In this document: piece after piece, positions 1 through 11,306 of the stretch | Numbering within the stretch: position 1 is the first letter of the stretch | Layout: every line of letters begins with the position of its first letter | Source of the DNA: CAZGTQ01 sp964528575 | GTDB lineage: Bacteria; Planctomycetota; UBA1135; GCA-002686595 | DNA: 17,951 nucleotides | Direction of reading: 5' to 3' | Assembly (NCBI GenBank): GCA_964528575.1 | Contig: CAZGTQ010000287.1 | Span: 1 to 17,951, forward strand | Made by a program: the position numbers and the translations under genes | The notes under the pieces: model-generated | What the model was told of the DNA's origin: nothing | What the model saw: the letters and a program-made list of their open reading frames with translations, nothing else | Database searches by the model: none

Positions 1-2
1 AC

Positions 3-1502
3 GTCGCGCCGCCGCTGCGCGCGCCGCGCCGGGCCGAGCGAGCCGCGCCGGCCACGCTCCCGATCGACGCCGGCGCGGCGGCGATCGACGCGAGCGCCGC
101 GCCCGCCGCGCCCGAGCACGACGTCGAGCTCGTCGTCGCCGGCTGCGCCGAGCGCGCGAGCGTCGAGCTGCGCTTCGCACCCGCCGGCGGCGTCGCCCCC
201 TGGACGCGCGTCGTCGCGACCGACGAGCGCGGCCGCGCGCGCGTGACGCTGCCCGCCGGCGAGCTCGTCGCCGTCGCGTGGACCGCGCGCCACACGAGCG
301 CGCCGGCGCGCCACGCCGTGCGCGGCCCCGAGCGCGTCGAGCTCGTCCTCGCGCCGACGGTCGCGCTCGCGGGCGTCGTGCGCGACGCGTCGAGCGGCGC
401 ACCGCTCGCCGGCGCACGCGTCGCGATTTGGACGCACGCCGAGCTCGACGCAGTCGCAGCGCGCGCGGACGGCACGTTCGAGCACCCGCGCTTCCCCGCG
501 GACGGCCGCCAGCACCAGGTGCGCGTCGAGGCGCCCGGCTACGGCGCCGCAGTCGTGTACGTCGAAGCGCGCGCCGACGGGAGCTGGCGCGTGCCCGCCG
601 CGTGCGACGGCGAGCACGACGCGAGCGGCGCGCGCCCGCCGGCGCGCGTCGCGATCGCGCTGCCGCGCGAGCTGCGCGTGAGCGGTCGCGTCGTCGACGC
701 GACGGGCGCTCCGCTCGCGGACGCCGAGGTCGCGCTCGAGGGCTACTGGCGCGCGCTGCCGCACGTCGCGACGCGCGACGCCGCCGCAACGCGCACCGAC
801 GCGGCGGGCGCCTTCGAGCTCGGCGGGCTGCGCTCCGACGTCGGACATACGCTCACCGTGCGGGCGCCCGGTTGCGCCGAGCTGCGCGTCGAGCTCGCCG
901 CCCCGCAGCGCGAGCGCGCGCTCGGCCTGGTCGCGCTCGCGCCCGAGGCGCTCGCGGGCGGAGTCGTGCTCGACGCCGCGGGCCGACCCGTCGCCGACAT
1001 CCGCGTGCAGCTCGCGCACCGCCCTGCGGACAGCGCGCCCGACGGCGCGGCCGACGACACCGCGGCGCGCGACGTCGCTGCGCGCTGGAAGAGCGCGCAC
1101 CGCTTCGCGCGCACGTCGCCGGAGGGCGTATTCCTCTTCGACGGCCTCGCGGCGGGCGCGTACGAGCTGCGCGTGCGGCGCGACGGCGATGCGCTCGCGA
1201 GCACGCTCCTCGAGCTCGGCGCGGGCGAGCACGAGACGGCGCTCGCGCTGCGCCTGCCGCCCGCTTGCCTCACGATGACCGGGACGGTGCGCGACGCCGC
1301 CGGACCGGTCGCGCACGCCGAGGTCGTGCTCGTGCGCGGCGCCCGGCTCGCGGCCGTCCGCACCGGCCCCGACGGGCTCTTCCGCTTCGCGGGGCTCGAC
1401 GGCGAGGCGCCCTACGACGTCCGGGTCGCGCGCGACGGCGAGCCGGCGGTCGAGCTCAGCGCGCACGCCTGGACGGCCCCGCTGGTGCGACTTCCGGACT
1501 GA
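3..1502 (+). CDS. Carboxypeptidase-regulatory-like repeat protein, 5' truncated
   Basis: The reading frame is open from the first complete codon at 3 to TGA at 1500-1502, so the true start lies outside the window. The visible 499 residues contain four copies of a carboxypeptidase-regulatory-like (transthyretin/Cna-B type) beta-sandwich, starting near 348, 655, 945 and 1275. Each copy shows the pattern G-x-V-x-D-A-x-G-x-P-(L/V)-A-x-A-x-V, then a T-x-x-x-G-x-F turn and a closing Y-x-(L/V)-x-V strand. Examples are GVVRDASSGAPLAGARV and GRVVDATGAPLADAEV. Such repeats are known as structural or adhesive modules on secreted and surface proteins, and no catalytic domain is visible. The Ala/Arg-rich start of the visible part gives no clue to the missing N-terminus. 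A 73-bp gap separates it from the kinase gene, so co-transcription is possible. The domain call is confident, the cellular role is unknown. Confidence 0.82.
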   Translation, partial: VAPPLRAPRRAERAAPATLPIDAGAAAIDASAAPAAPEHDVELVVAGCAERASVELRFAPAGGVAPWTRVVATDERGRARVTLPAGELVAVAWTARHTSAPARHAVRGPERVELVLAPTVALAGVVRDASSGAPLAGARVAIWTHAELDAVAARADGTFEHPRFPADGRQHQVRVEAPGYGAAVVYVEARADGSWRVPAACDGEHDASGARPPARVAIALPRELRVSGRVVDATGAPLADAEVALEGYWRALPHVATRDAAATRTDAAGAFELGGLRSDVGHTLTVRAPGCAELRVELAAPQRERALGLVALAPEALAGGVVLDAAGRPVADIRVQLAHRPADSAPDGAADDTAARDVAARWKSAHRFARTSPEGVFLFDGLAAGAYELRVRRDGDALASTLLELGAGEHETALALRLPPACLTMTGTVRDAAGPVAHAEVVLVRGARLAAVRTGPDGLFRFAGLDGEAPYDVRVARDGEPAVELSAHAWTAPLVRLPD

Positions 1503-1563
1503 GCGTCGCCCCGAGAGCCAGAATTCGGGCCGCCCCGAGCCATCGCGCGCCGAAGAGACTCCC

Positions 1564-1568
1564 AGAGG
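1564..1568 (+). promoter_or_regulatory. Ribosome binding site for the kinase gene
   Basis: AGAGG lies 7 bases before a TTG codon at 1576. The spacing supports TTG as the real start rather than a later ATG, because the kinase N-terminal extension before the glycine loop is in good codon context from there. Confidence 0.55.
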
Positions 1569-1575
1569 TCTTCCC

Positions 1576-4664
<3,089 letters not shown>

Positions 4665-4668
<4 letters not shown>

Positions 4669-5282
4669 AGCTCGCTCGTCTCGCCGTCGCGCTCGTCGTC
4701 GTGCTCGTGCTCGCTCTCGCTCCGTTCTGGCTCGTCGTCCGCGAGGATGCGGGCGAGCCCCGGCCGTTGTCTCCTCCGCGCGTGCCGGAGCCCGCGGCGG
4801 CGCGAGACGAGCCGCGACTCGCGGAGCTCGTCGCGCCCGAGCCGTCGCGCGTGGCGGAGTCGGCGCCGGCGGTCGAGCCGGCGGCCGCGGAACCGGCCCC
4901 CGAGCTCTCGCTCTTCGAGACGCGCTACCGCGACGCGACGCTCCGCGAGCTCGTCGGAGCGCGTGCGACGCTCGGCCTGCGCTACTCCGAGCGCGTGTCG
5001 ACGGTGTACGCGCAGCTCGCGGCGGCGGGCCGCTACGAGCTCCTGGAGGGCCGGCCGGGCGACTCGTTCAGCGTGAGCGGCGGCAAGGGAGTCACGGCCG
5101 ACTCTCCGATCCGGCGCCTCGAGGTGTTGCCCGGCGGGAGCACCGCGAAGGTCTACGAGATCCCGCGCGACGAGTACCCGGACGTGTACGAGTCGCGCGA
5201 CGAGCTCGCGTGGCTGCTCGTCGAGACGCGCCGACGCGGCGACGACGTGACGCGCGACAAGCCCGCGTTCGTCGGCCGCTGA
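4665..5282 (+). CDS. Small membrane-anchored protein coupled to the kinase
   Basis: Encodes 205 residues. The ATG at 4665 shares ATGA with the stop of the kinase gene, the classic sign of translational coupling. The N-terminus is MKLAR followed by a strongly hydrophobic segment (about 6-25) and then FWLVVRED, read as an uncleaved signal anchor. Residues 30-80 are a Pro/Ala/Glu-rich linker. The C-terminal part (about 82-205) is a compact soluble domain starting LSLFETRYRDATLREL, with GRYELLEG and KVYEIPRDEYPDVY further on. I do not recognise a named family. The layout of anchor, low-complexity spacer and exported domain suggests a periplasmic part that works with the kinase, and that role is inference from position alone. 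No cysteines or catalytic motifs stand out. The gene ends one base before a converging gene. Confidence 0.8.
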
Positions 5283-5283
5283 G

Positions 5284-5712
5284 TCAGCGGCGGTCCGCGC
5301 GCACGCGCACGACGAGCGCGGGCAGCCACACGAGCTCGGCGCCCACGGCGAGCGGGAGCGCTTCGCAGCGCAACGCCGAGACGTGGCTGAAGCGGTCGCC
5401 GGCCGGCGCGGCGTCGAGCTTCCACTCGAGGAACAGCGTGGTGTGGACGCGCAGGCGCGCGGAGAGCGCGCCGAAGTCGGCTTGGTCGAGAGCGGGGTCG
5501 CTCTGGCCGCTCTCGATGCCCGCGACGTCCACGAGGTCGCCCGGCGCCGGACCGGCGCGCAGGCGCACCGCGCCGCTGGTGTCCGTGTTCTGGCCGCTCG
5601 TGACCGAGCCGAGGATCTCGATCGCGTCCGCCGCGACCGGCAGGCGCACGGCGCCGACCTCGAGACGACGTTCGTGAGCAACGCCGCAGCGTTGGAGCTC
5701 GTGCCGTAGCAT
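5284..5712 (-). CDS. Hypothetical protein, 5' end uncertain
   Basis: The minus-strand frame from ATG at 5710-5712 to TGA at 5284-5286 gives 142 residues. From about residue 18 onward codon use is strongly G/C at the third position and the protein looks real (for example ADAIEILGSVTSG, LVDVAGIESG and HTTLFLEWKLD). It has no signal peptide, no recognised motif and no membrane helix, and I cannot name a family. The first 20 or so residues (MLRHELQRCG onward) are Arg/His-rich with poor third-position bias. An alternative start is GTG at 5647-5649, preceded by GAGG eight bases upstream, which would give about 121 residues. A third possibility is a frameshift near 5660, described under findings. 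It converges with the kinase-coupled gene with a single base between stops. Confidence 0.6.
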   Translation of the reverse strand: MLRHELQRCGVAHERRLEVGAVRLPVAADAIEILGSVTSGQNTDTSGAVRLRAGPAPGDLVDVAGIESGQSDPALDQADFGALSARLRVHTTLFLEWKLDAAPAGDRFSHVSALRCEALPLAVGAELVWLPALVVRVRADRR

Positions 5713-5830
5713 TCGGACCGGCGCACGTCCCGGCCGAGGGCGCCCAAGGCAAATCCCGCGCCAGCGCCTGGCGCACGCATGTTCCCGGATCTGCCGCCAT
5801 CGGCGCCAAGTCCAGTGGCAACCGCTGGTT

Positions 5831-5955
5831 CCGCAGCGCGCGCCCGCTACTCCCGTCGTCGGGAAAGGCGCATTCTCGCGGCCGCAAGTAGCGCGCGCTA
5901 CTCCAGATAGACGCGACTATCTGAACCGTGTGCCGCAGTAGCGGCGGCTACGGAG
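5831..5955. repeat. Array of three 23-bp inverted-repeat units, ~51 bp apart
   Basis: Units at 5831-5853, 5882-5904 and 5933-5955 all begin CCGCA and contain GCTAC (5846-5850, 5897-5901, 5947-5951). Unit 2 contains the perfect 16-bp palindrome AGTAGCGCGCGCTACT (5887-5902). Unit 3 keeps arms GTAGC/GCTAC around GGCG (5938-5951). Unit 1 keeps only the right arm. Units 1 and 2 match at 18 of 23 positions. Start-to-start spacing is 51 bp, close to five helical turns, which would put the sites on the same DNA face. This looks like tandem operators for a dimeric regulator just upstream of the candidate promoter. Confidence 0.6.
5905..5922. repeat. Palindrome AGATAG-N6-CTATCT
   Basis: AGATAG (5905-5910) and CTATCT (5917-5922) are exact reverse complements around ACGCGA, whose CGCG core is itself palindromic. 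It sits directly after array unit 2. It could be a separate operator for another dimeric regulator, or a short RNA hairpin. No T-run follows, so it is not a typical terminator. Confidence 0.5.
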
Positions 5956-5959
5956 CCCG

Positions 5960-5989
5960 TTGACGAAGATCCTCCGGGGGCGTTCCAAT
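5960..5989 (+). promoter_or_regulatory. Candidate sigma-70-type promoter for the oxidase operon
   Basis: TTGACG at 5960-5965 matches five of six consensus -35 positions. TCCAAT at 5984-5989 matches four of six -10 positions, with an 18-base spacer. It lies immediately downstream of the inverted-repeat array, giving a leader of about 95 bases before the ATG at 6094. The -10 is weak, so activator dependence would fit. Confidence 0.4.
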
Positions 5990-6081
5990 GAGCTTGCTCG
6001 TCCGCAGCTTGATTCTTTGAACGAGACCGGCGTGCCGCCTCTCATGAAGCAGGGGCATGAACGCGGCGCGGCGGACACTTC

Positions 6082-6091
6082 AGGAGAGAGG
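6082..6091 (+). promoter_or_regulatory. Strong ribosome binding site for the oxidase gene
   Basis: The purine-rich AGGAGAGAGG ends two bases before the ATG at 6094, and its AGGAG core is seven bases away. It supports 6094 over the in-frame ATG at 6109 and is the best Shine-Dalgarno sequence in the window. Confidence 0.7.
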
Positions 6092-6093
6092 CC

Positions 6094-9000
6094 ATGGTGG
6101 ATCTCACGATGAGCGCTTCGGCGCTCCTTTCGGCACGGCGCGGCTTGGCACGGACGATGCTCGCGGGCGGCGCGATGGCCATCCTGAGCGTGGCGGCAGC
6201 CGCCCAGGCCTCCGATCCGTGCCAGGACAAGGTCAAGGCCTCCGTGGTCGCGCTCGACCAGGCGTTCTGCTGGAACCGGCTCGGAGCGATGCAGCCACAG
6301 GGGATGATCTACGCCCTGCGGCGCGACGTGATCGACGTCTCGACCGGCAAGACCGAGGCGCAGGGCGGCACGCTCCAGGCCGGCAACGTCCGGCTGCGCA
6401 ACGACAAGCGCCCGCGTCCGCTCGTGCTGCGCATGCACGTCGGCGACTGCATCGAGATCGATTTCCAGAACCTGCTCGCGGACCCGCGGGTCAACAAGAA
6501 CCAGCCGAACACGCGCGCGGCGGGCATCCACGGGGTCGGGATGCAGCTCGTCGGGAGCATCGCCGACGACGGATCTTGGGTCGGCACGAACCCCCGCAGC
6601 ACCGTCGACCCCAACGGGCAGATCACGTACACGCTGTACGCCGAGCGCGAGGGGACGCACCTGCTCCACAGCACGGCGGCGATGACCGGCGGCGAGGGCA
6701 ACGGCGGATCGACGCCGCCCGGCCTGTTCGGCGCGATCAACGTCGAGCCCGCCGGCTCGACCTGGTACCGCAGCCAGCTCACGGAGGAGGAGATCGAGTG
6801 GTCGCTCCACCTCGACCATCCCAACGAGGATCCGTACAACCCCGGCCACACGCCGCAGGGGCACCCGATCCTGGAGTATCACGCGACCTACCCGCCTGGG
6901 CACCGCTACGCGGGTCTGCCGATCCTGAAGATCCTCGACGGCGACGAGATCGTGCACTCGGACCTGACGGCGATCATCGCCGACATCCCGCCGGGCACGT
7001 ACGGCCCGAACCCGGTCTACCCGAAGCGCAACCTGCCCTTCCGCGAGTTCACGATCATCTATCACGACGAGATCGGCGCGGTCCAGGCGTTCCCGATCTT
7101 CGAAAAGGACGAGTTCGAGCACACGCTGCACAGCGTTCGCGACGCGTTCGCGATCAACTACGGCACCGGGGGGATCGGCGCCGAGATCCTCGCCAACCGC
7201 TTCGGCGTCGGCCCGATGTGGGACTGCACCGACTGCAAGTACGAGGAGTTCTTCCTGACGTCCTGGGCGGTCGGCGATCCCGCGATGGTGGTCGACGAGC
7301 CGGCGAACACGACGGACCCCGCCGGCCACCTGATCACCGGTCCCAAGGCGACGGAGGCGTTCTACCCCTCCGACCCGTCGAACACGTACCACTCGTACCT
7401 GCGCGACCACCTCAAGTTCCGGATCCTGCACGCGGGGCCGAAGGAACACCACGTCCACCACCAGCACACGCACCAGTGGCTCCACACGCCCGACAGCGAC
7501 GAGTCGACCTACCTCGACAGCCAGGCGGTCGGTCCCGCGTCGGCGTTCACGCTCGAGATCGCGCACAACGGCAGCGGCAACCGCAACCAGGCCGTCGGCG
7601 ACTCGATCTTCCACTGCCACTTCTACCCCCACTTCGCGCAGGGGATGTGGGCGCTGTGGCGCGTGCACGACGTCTTCGAGGACGGGTCGCGCATGCTCCC
7701 CGACGGCGAGATCGCCAAGGGCACGCCGATCCCGGCGATCGTCCCGATCCCCGGGATCGCGATGGCTCCGATGCCGGGCGCGAAGGTCACGATCGTGCCG
7801 ACCGACTTCAACGGCGACGGCCAATTCGACTCCGGGCAGGTCGACATCCAGCCGCTGCCCGGCCAGCTTGCGATCGGTAACCCCGGCTACCCGTTCTGGG
7901 TCCCCGGCCAGGCCGGTCACCGGCCGCCGCACCCGCCGCTCGACACGATCCACGACGGCGGTCTGCCCCGCCACGTCGTGGTCAGCGCGGCCGGGAGCGA
8001 CGCGGTCCACGTCGAGACCCCCTTCGACTTCACGAAGGAGCTCGAGCACATCACGGCGCAGCAGCTCCCCGAGCTTGGCGATCCGATCGAGAGGATCGCG
8101 ATGAAGTTCCACGCCACGCGCTTCCACGACACGTTCCTGCCGGACGGAACCCCGCGCACCGGCACCGACGGGTTCATCGCCAACGGCCTCGACCCGGTCG
8201 CCGGAGCGCCGTACGCCGATCCGTGCATCAACGACGCCGGCGAGCCGTGGGGCGTGACCTCCGACGGCAAGCCGAAGCGCCTCTACAAGGCCGCCGACAT
8301 CCAGATCGACGCGATCTTCAACAAGTCGGGCTGGCACTTCCCGCAGATGCGGATGATCTCGCTGTGGGAAGACGTGGAGGACGTGTTCAACGGCATCCGG
8401 CCGCCGGAGCCGCTCTTCTTCCGCGCGAACAGCCCCGAGTGCATCGAGTTCTGGCTCACGAACCTCGTCCCGCACATCTACGAGTTCGACGACTTCCAGG
8501 TGCGCACGCCGACCGACGTCCTCGGCCAGCACATCCACCTCGTGAAGTTCGACGTGCTCGCGTCCGACGGCTCCGCCAACGGCTGGAACTACGAGGACGG
8601 CTCGTTCAGCCCCGGCGAGGTCGTCGAGCGGATCTTGGCGCTGAACGCGTTCGGACCGAACGGTGGCTTCATCGACCTCGACGGCAACCCGATCATCCTC
8701 CAGCCCGCGGAGCATCCCAGGTTCCCCGAGTTCAAGGGCGCGCAGACGACGGTCCAGCGTTGGATGTCGGACGACGTCCTCAACCTGATGGGCGAGAACC
8801 GCACGCTGCGCACGGTCTTCACGCACGACCACCTCGGTCCGTCGACGCACCAGCAAGTGGGCCTGTACGCGGGCCTGGTCATCGAGCCGCCGGGCTCCAA
8901 GTGGCGCGACCCGGCGACCGGGAACTTCATGTACACGCGTCACGACGGCGGACCGACGAGTTGGCGCGCCGACATCCTGACCGGCACGAACGACACCAAG

Positions 9001-11262
9001 AGCTTCCGCGAGTTCATGGTCGAGTTCGGCGACTTCCAGCTCGCCTACATGGAGGACAGCCACCCCAACCTGAAGAGCGGCGGCGGTCCGATCGAGCCGC
9101 TCCCCTGGCACGTCACCGACCCGCGCGACCCGGGCGAGGGCTTCGACGCGCCGAAGTTCGCGATCAATCCGCCGGGCAAGAAGGAAGTGGGTCTCCCGTT
9201 CCTGCTCGAGCGTCCGTTCCGGCCGTTGCCCGAAGCGGTCTCCGCCGACGACCCGGGCACGATGTCGGTCAACTACCGCAACGAGCCGGTCGCGCTGCGC
9301 GTGTTCGATCCCGATGCCCCCAACCCCTCGAACCCGTCCCTCATGGGCGGCCAGTCGGCGGGGATCCCGGGCGACCTCGCGCACGTCTTCCGCTCCCCCG
9401 TCCAGCGCGAGCTCAACGAGCTCAACGACGCGCCGTCGGGGTGGCCGTACTCGAACGGCGCGGGACCGCCGGTCGGCTCGGCCTCCTTCGGAGCCTTCAC
9501 CGGCGACCCGTTCACGCCGCTGATGCGCGCGTACGAGACGGACGAGATCAGGATCCGCGTCCTCGTCGGCGCGCACGAGGAGGGCCACAACTTCAGCATC
9601 CACGGCCACAAGTGGCTGTACGAGCCGAGTTGGCCCGAGTCCGGCTGGCGCAACTCCCAGGTGATGGGCATCTCGGAGTTCTTCGACTTCGAGACGGACG
9701 CGGACGTGGTGAAGTACGGCAACAAGTTCGCCGACTACTTGTATCAGGTCGGCTCGTCGACCGACGACCTGTGGACCGGTCTGTGGGGCCTGATGCGCGT
9801 CTACGACCGCGATCTCGGCGAGGTGCCGGGGCTGCTGCCGCTGCCGAACAACCTCGACGGCAAGGCACCGGACTTCACCAACGCCCCGGCCTTCGAGGTC
9901 GACAAGCGTTGCCCCGTCAACGCACCGAAGAAGAAGTTCATCGTGCACGCGCTGCGCGCGCAGGACTTCTTGCCGAACCAGCGGCTGGAGTACAACGAGC
10001 GAGTGTCCTCGCCCGGCGTACCGACGCCGATCTCGATCGCCGGTCCGCTCAACGACCCGACCGCGATCCTGTACGTCCTCACGGAGGACTTGAACTTCCT
10101 GCCGAACCCCTGGGGGGGCTACGGCGTGAAGCTCAAGCCCGGTCTGGAGAGCGAGCCGCTCATCCTGCGGGCGAACGCCGGTGACTGCATCGACGTCGTC
10201 CTCGCGAACCACCTGACCGGCCACCCGGTCGACCTCGACGGGTTCTTCACGCTCCCGCTGATGATCGACAACTTCAACGCGAACCAGGTGAGGCCGTCGA
10301 ACGAAGTCGGGCTGCACACGCAGCTCCTCGAGTACGTCGTCACGGAGGCGGACGGCGCGAACGTCGGCTTCAACCCGGTGCAGACCGCGCAGCCGCAGGC
10401 GATCGCTCCTCCGATCGCCCTCGATCCGACGAAGGTCGCGCACTACCGCTGGTACGCGGGCGACATCACGATCCAGCCCAACGGGCATCGGATCGCGACT
10501 CCGATGGAGTACGGAGCGATCAACCTGATCTCGTCCGACCGCATCAAGCACTCGAACAAGGGCGCAATCGGCGCGCTCGTCATCGAGCCGCAAGGCGCGG
10601 TCTGGACCGTCGATCCCGGCCAGCGCGCGGCGGCGACGGTGTACCCGCCGAACAAGCCGGAGTTCCGCGAGTTCGTCACCCTGTGGCAGAGCGACGTGAA
10701 CATGCGGTTCGGGAGCGGCCAGGCGATCCCCAACCTCGCCGAGGCCGAGGATCCCGAGGATTCGGGCCAGTGGGCGATCAACTACCGGACCGAGCCGATG
10801 TGGTTCCGCAAGGGCTTCAAGCCCGACACGCCGCTCGGGGACACCAATGACAAGGTCTTCACGTCCGTGCTGACCAATGCGCAGATCGGCGGCGTGGATC
10901 CCGAGACGCCGGTCTTCACCGCGGCTCCGGGTCAAGCGGTGCGCTTCCGCGTGCTCAAGCCCGCGGGTAACCAACGCAACCACGTGTTCTCGCTCCACGG
11001 ACACATCTGGCAGGAGCTGCCGTTCGTCACCGATCTCGTCGTGTTGCCGGACGACCCCTTCGGGAGCAACATGCTCGGCGACAACCCGAAGAGCGAGTGG
11101 AAGGGGGCCGAGATGGGCATCGGCCCGTCGAGCCACTACAACTTCCTGCTCGAGAACGGTGCGGGCGGCAAGTTCGCAGTGACCGGCGACTACCTGTACC
11201 GCGACTTCGCCTCCTTCGGGTTCGACGGCGGGCTCTGGGGCATCTTCCGCGTCGGGTACTGA
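6094..11262 (+). CDS. Giant three-module multicopper oxidase (MofA/MnxG-like)
   Basis: A secreted protein of 1722 residues. The signal peptide carries an Arg pair and ends near VAAAAQA (about residue 38). Three homologous modules repeat the landmarks (V/A)xxxCIE, REF, (I/V)NY and a final GLWG/GMWA-x-(M/W/F)RV: A about 40-535, B about 670-1240, C about 1285-1722. Full copper signatures occur once. H455-x-x-H458-T-H460 and H507-C508-H509-x3-H513-x3-G-M518 give the type 1 site (H455, C508, H513, M518). Together with H813-I-H815 and H911-D-H913 they supply the eight trinuclear-centre histidines. Modules B and C keep HGH (1170-1172, 1635-1637) but lack the type 1 Cys. A dockerin-like loop DFNGDGQFD (571-579) links A to B. 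Multicopper oxidases take single electrons from a substrate and reduce O2 to water. The size and the motifs QHIHLVKFDV and THDHLGPSTHQ resemble bacterial manganese oxidases, but the substrate is inferred. Confidence 0.95.
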   Translation: MVDLTMSASALLSARRGLARTMLAGGAMAILSVAAAAQASDPCQDKVKASVVALDQAFCWNRLGAMQPQGMIYALRRDVIDVSTGKTEAQGGTLQAGNVRLRNDKRPRPLVLRMHVGDCIEIDFQNLLADPRVNKNQPNTRAAGIHGVGMQLVGSIADDGSWVGTNPRSTVDPNGQITYTLYAEREGTHLLHSTAAMTGGEGNGGSTPPGLFGAINVEPAGSTWYRSQLTEEEIEWSLHLDHPNEDPYNPGHTPQGHPILEYHATYPPGHRYAGLPILKILDGDEIVHSDLTAIIADIPPGTYGPNPVYPKRNLPFREFTIIYHDEIGAVQAFPIFEKDEFEHTLHSVRDAFAINYGTGGIGAEILANRFGVGPMWDCTDCKYEEFFLTSWAVGDPAMVVDEPANTTDPAGHLITGPKATEAFYPSDPSNTYHSYLRDHLKFRILHAGPKEHHVHHQHTHQWLHTPDSDESTYLDSQAVGPASAFTLEIAHNGSGNRNQAVGDSIFHCHFYPHFAQGMWALWRVHDVFEDGSRMLPDGEIAKGTPIPAIVPIPGIAMAPMPGAKVTIVPTDFNGDGQFDSGQVDIQPLPGQLAIGNPGYPFWVPGQAGHRPPHPPLDTIHDGGLPRHVVVSAAGSDAVHVETPFDFTKELEHITAQQLPELGDPIERIAMKFHATRFHDTFLPDGTPRTGTDGFIANGLDPVAGAPYADPCINDAGEPWGVTSDGKPKRLYKAADIQIDAIFNKSGWHFPQMRMISLWEDVEDVFNGIRPPEPLFFRANSPECIEFWLTNLVPHIYEFDDFQVRTPTDVLGQHIHLVKFDVLASDGSANGWNYEDGSFSPGEVVERILALNAFGPNGGFIDLDGNPIILQPAEHPRFPEFKGAQTTVQRWMSDDVLNLMGENRTLRTVFTHDHLGPSTHQQVGLYAGLVIEPPGSKWRDPATGNFMYTRHDGGPTSWRADILTGTNDTKSFREFMVEFGDFQLAYMEDSHPNLKSGGGPIEPLPWHVTDPRDPGEGFDAPKFAINPPGKKEVGLPFLLERPFRPLPEAVSADDPGTMSVNYRNEPVALRVFDPDAPNPSNPSLMGGQSAGIPGDLAHVFRSPVQRELNELNDAPSGWPYSNGAGPPVGSASFGAFTGDPFTPLMRAYETDEIRIRVLVGAHEEGHNFSIHGHKWLYEPSWPESGWRNSQVMGISEFFDFETDADVVKYGNKFADYLYQVGSSTDDLWTGLWGLMRVYDRDLGEVPGLLPLPNNLDGKAPDFTNAPAFEVDKRCPVNAPKKKFIVHALRAQDFLPNQRLEYNERVSSPGVPTPISIAGPLNDPTAILYVLTEDLNFLPNPWGGYGVKLKPGLESEPLILRANAGDCIDVVLANHLTGHPVDLDGFFTLPLMIDNFNANQVRPSNEVGLHTQLLEYVVTEADGANVGFNPVQTAQPQAIAPPIALDPTKVAHYRWYAGDITIQPNGHRIATPMEYGAINLISSDRIKHSNKGAIGALVIEPQGAVWTVDPGQRAAATVYPPNKPEFREFVTLWQSDVNMRFGSGQAIPNLAEAEDPEDSGQWAINYRTEPMWFRKGFKPDTPLGDTNDKVFTSVLTNAQIGGVDPETPVFTAAPGQAVRFRVLKPAGNQRNHVFSLHGHIWQELPFVTDLVVLPDDPFGSNMLGDNPKSEWKGAEMGIGPSSHYNFLLENGAGGKFAVTGDYLYRDFASFGFDGGLWGIFRVGY

Positions 11263-11306
11263 TCGTGCGTCTCGACTGGCTTCTCCCGGGCCGACAGGGC
11301 TCCGCG

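Larger units (their letters stand above)
5713..6093. other. Intergenic control region upstream of the oxidase operon
   Basis: About 380 bases without a convincing gene. The part nearest 5713-5825 shows no clear structure apart from a possible in-frame remnant of the neighbouring minus-strand gene. From 5831 to 5955 it holds three related inverted-repeat units and a fourth palindrome. A candidate sigma-70-type promoter follows at 5960-5989, then an untranslated leader of roughly 95 bases with a strong ribosome binding site. The base composition is less GC-biased than in the flanking genes, as expected for regulatory DNA. Confidence 0.6.

Noticed and set aside
5383..5709. Plus-strand frame opposite the minus-strand hypothetical gene
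   Set aside because: Its protein is Ala/Arg/Val low complexity, and third-position GC favours the minus-strand frame over most of its length.
5851..5864. Hairpin TCCCG-TCGT-CGGGA as a terminator
   Set aside because: The stem is only five base pairs and no T-run follows on either strand. It lies within the inverted-repeat array and is better seen as part of that region or chance.
5831..5955. CRISPR array, because units recur at about 51 bp
   Set aside because: There are only three degenerate units, with internal palindromes that differ between units and no cas genes nearby. An operator array is more likely.
5994..6022. Second promoter TTGCTC-N17-TTGAAC in the oxidase leader
   Set aside because: Both boxes match the consensus poorly compared with TTGACG at 5960.
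11265..11306. GTG at 11265 as the start of the propeller protein
   Set aside because: There is no ribosome binding site, and the ATG at 11307 gives a compact signal peptide with AGGG upstream. It is kept as an alternative because it sits two bases after the oxidase stop.
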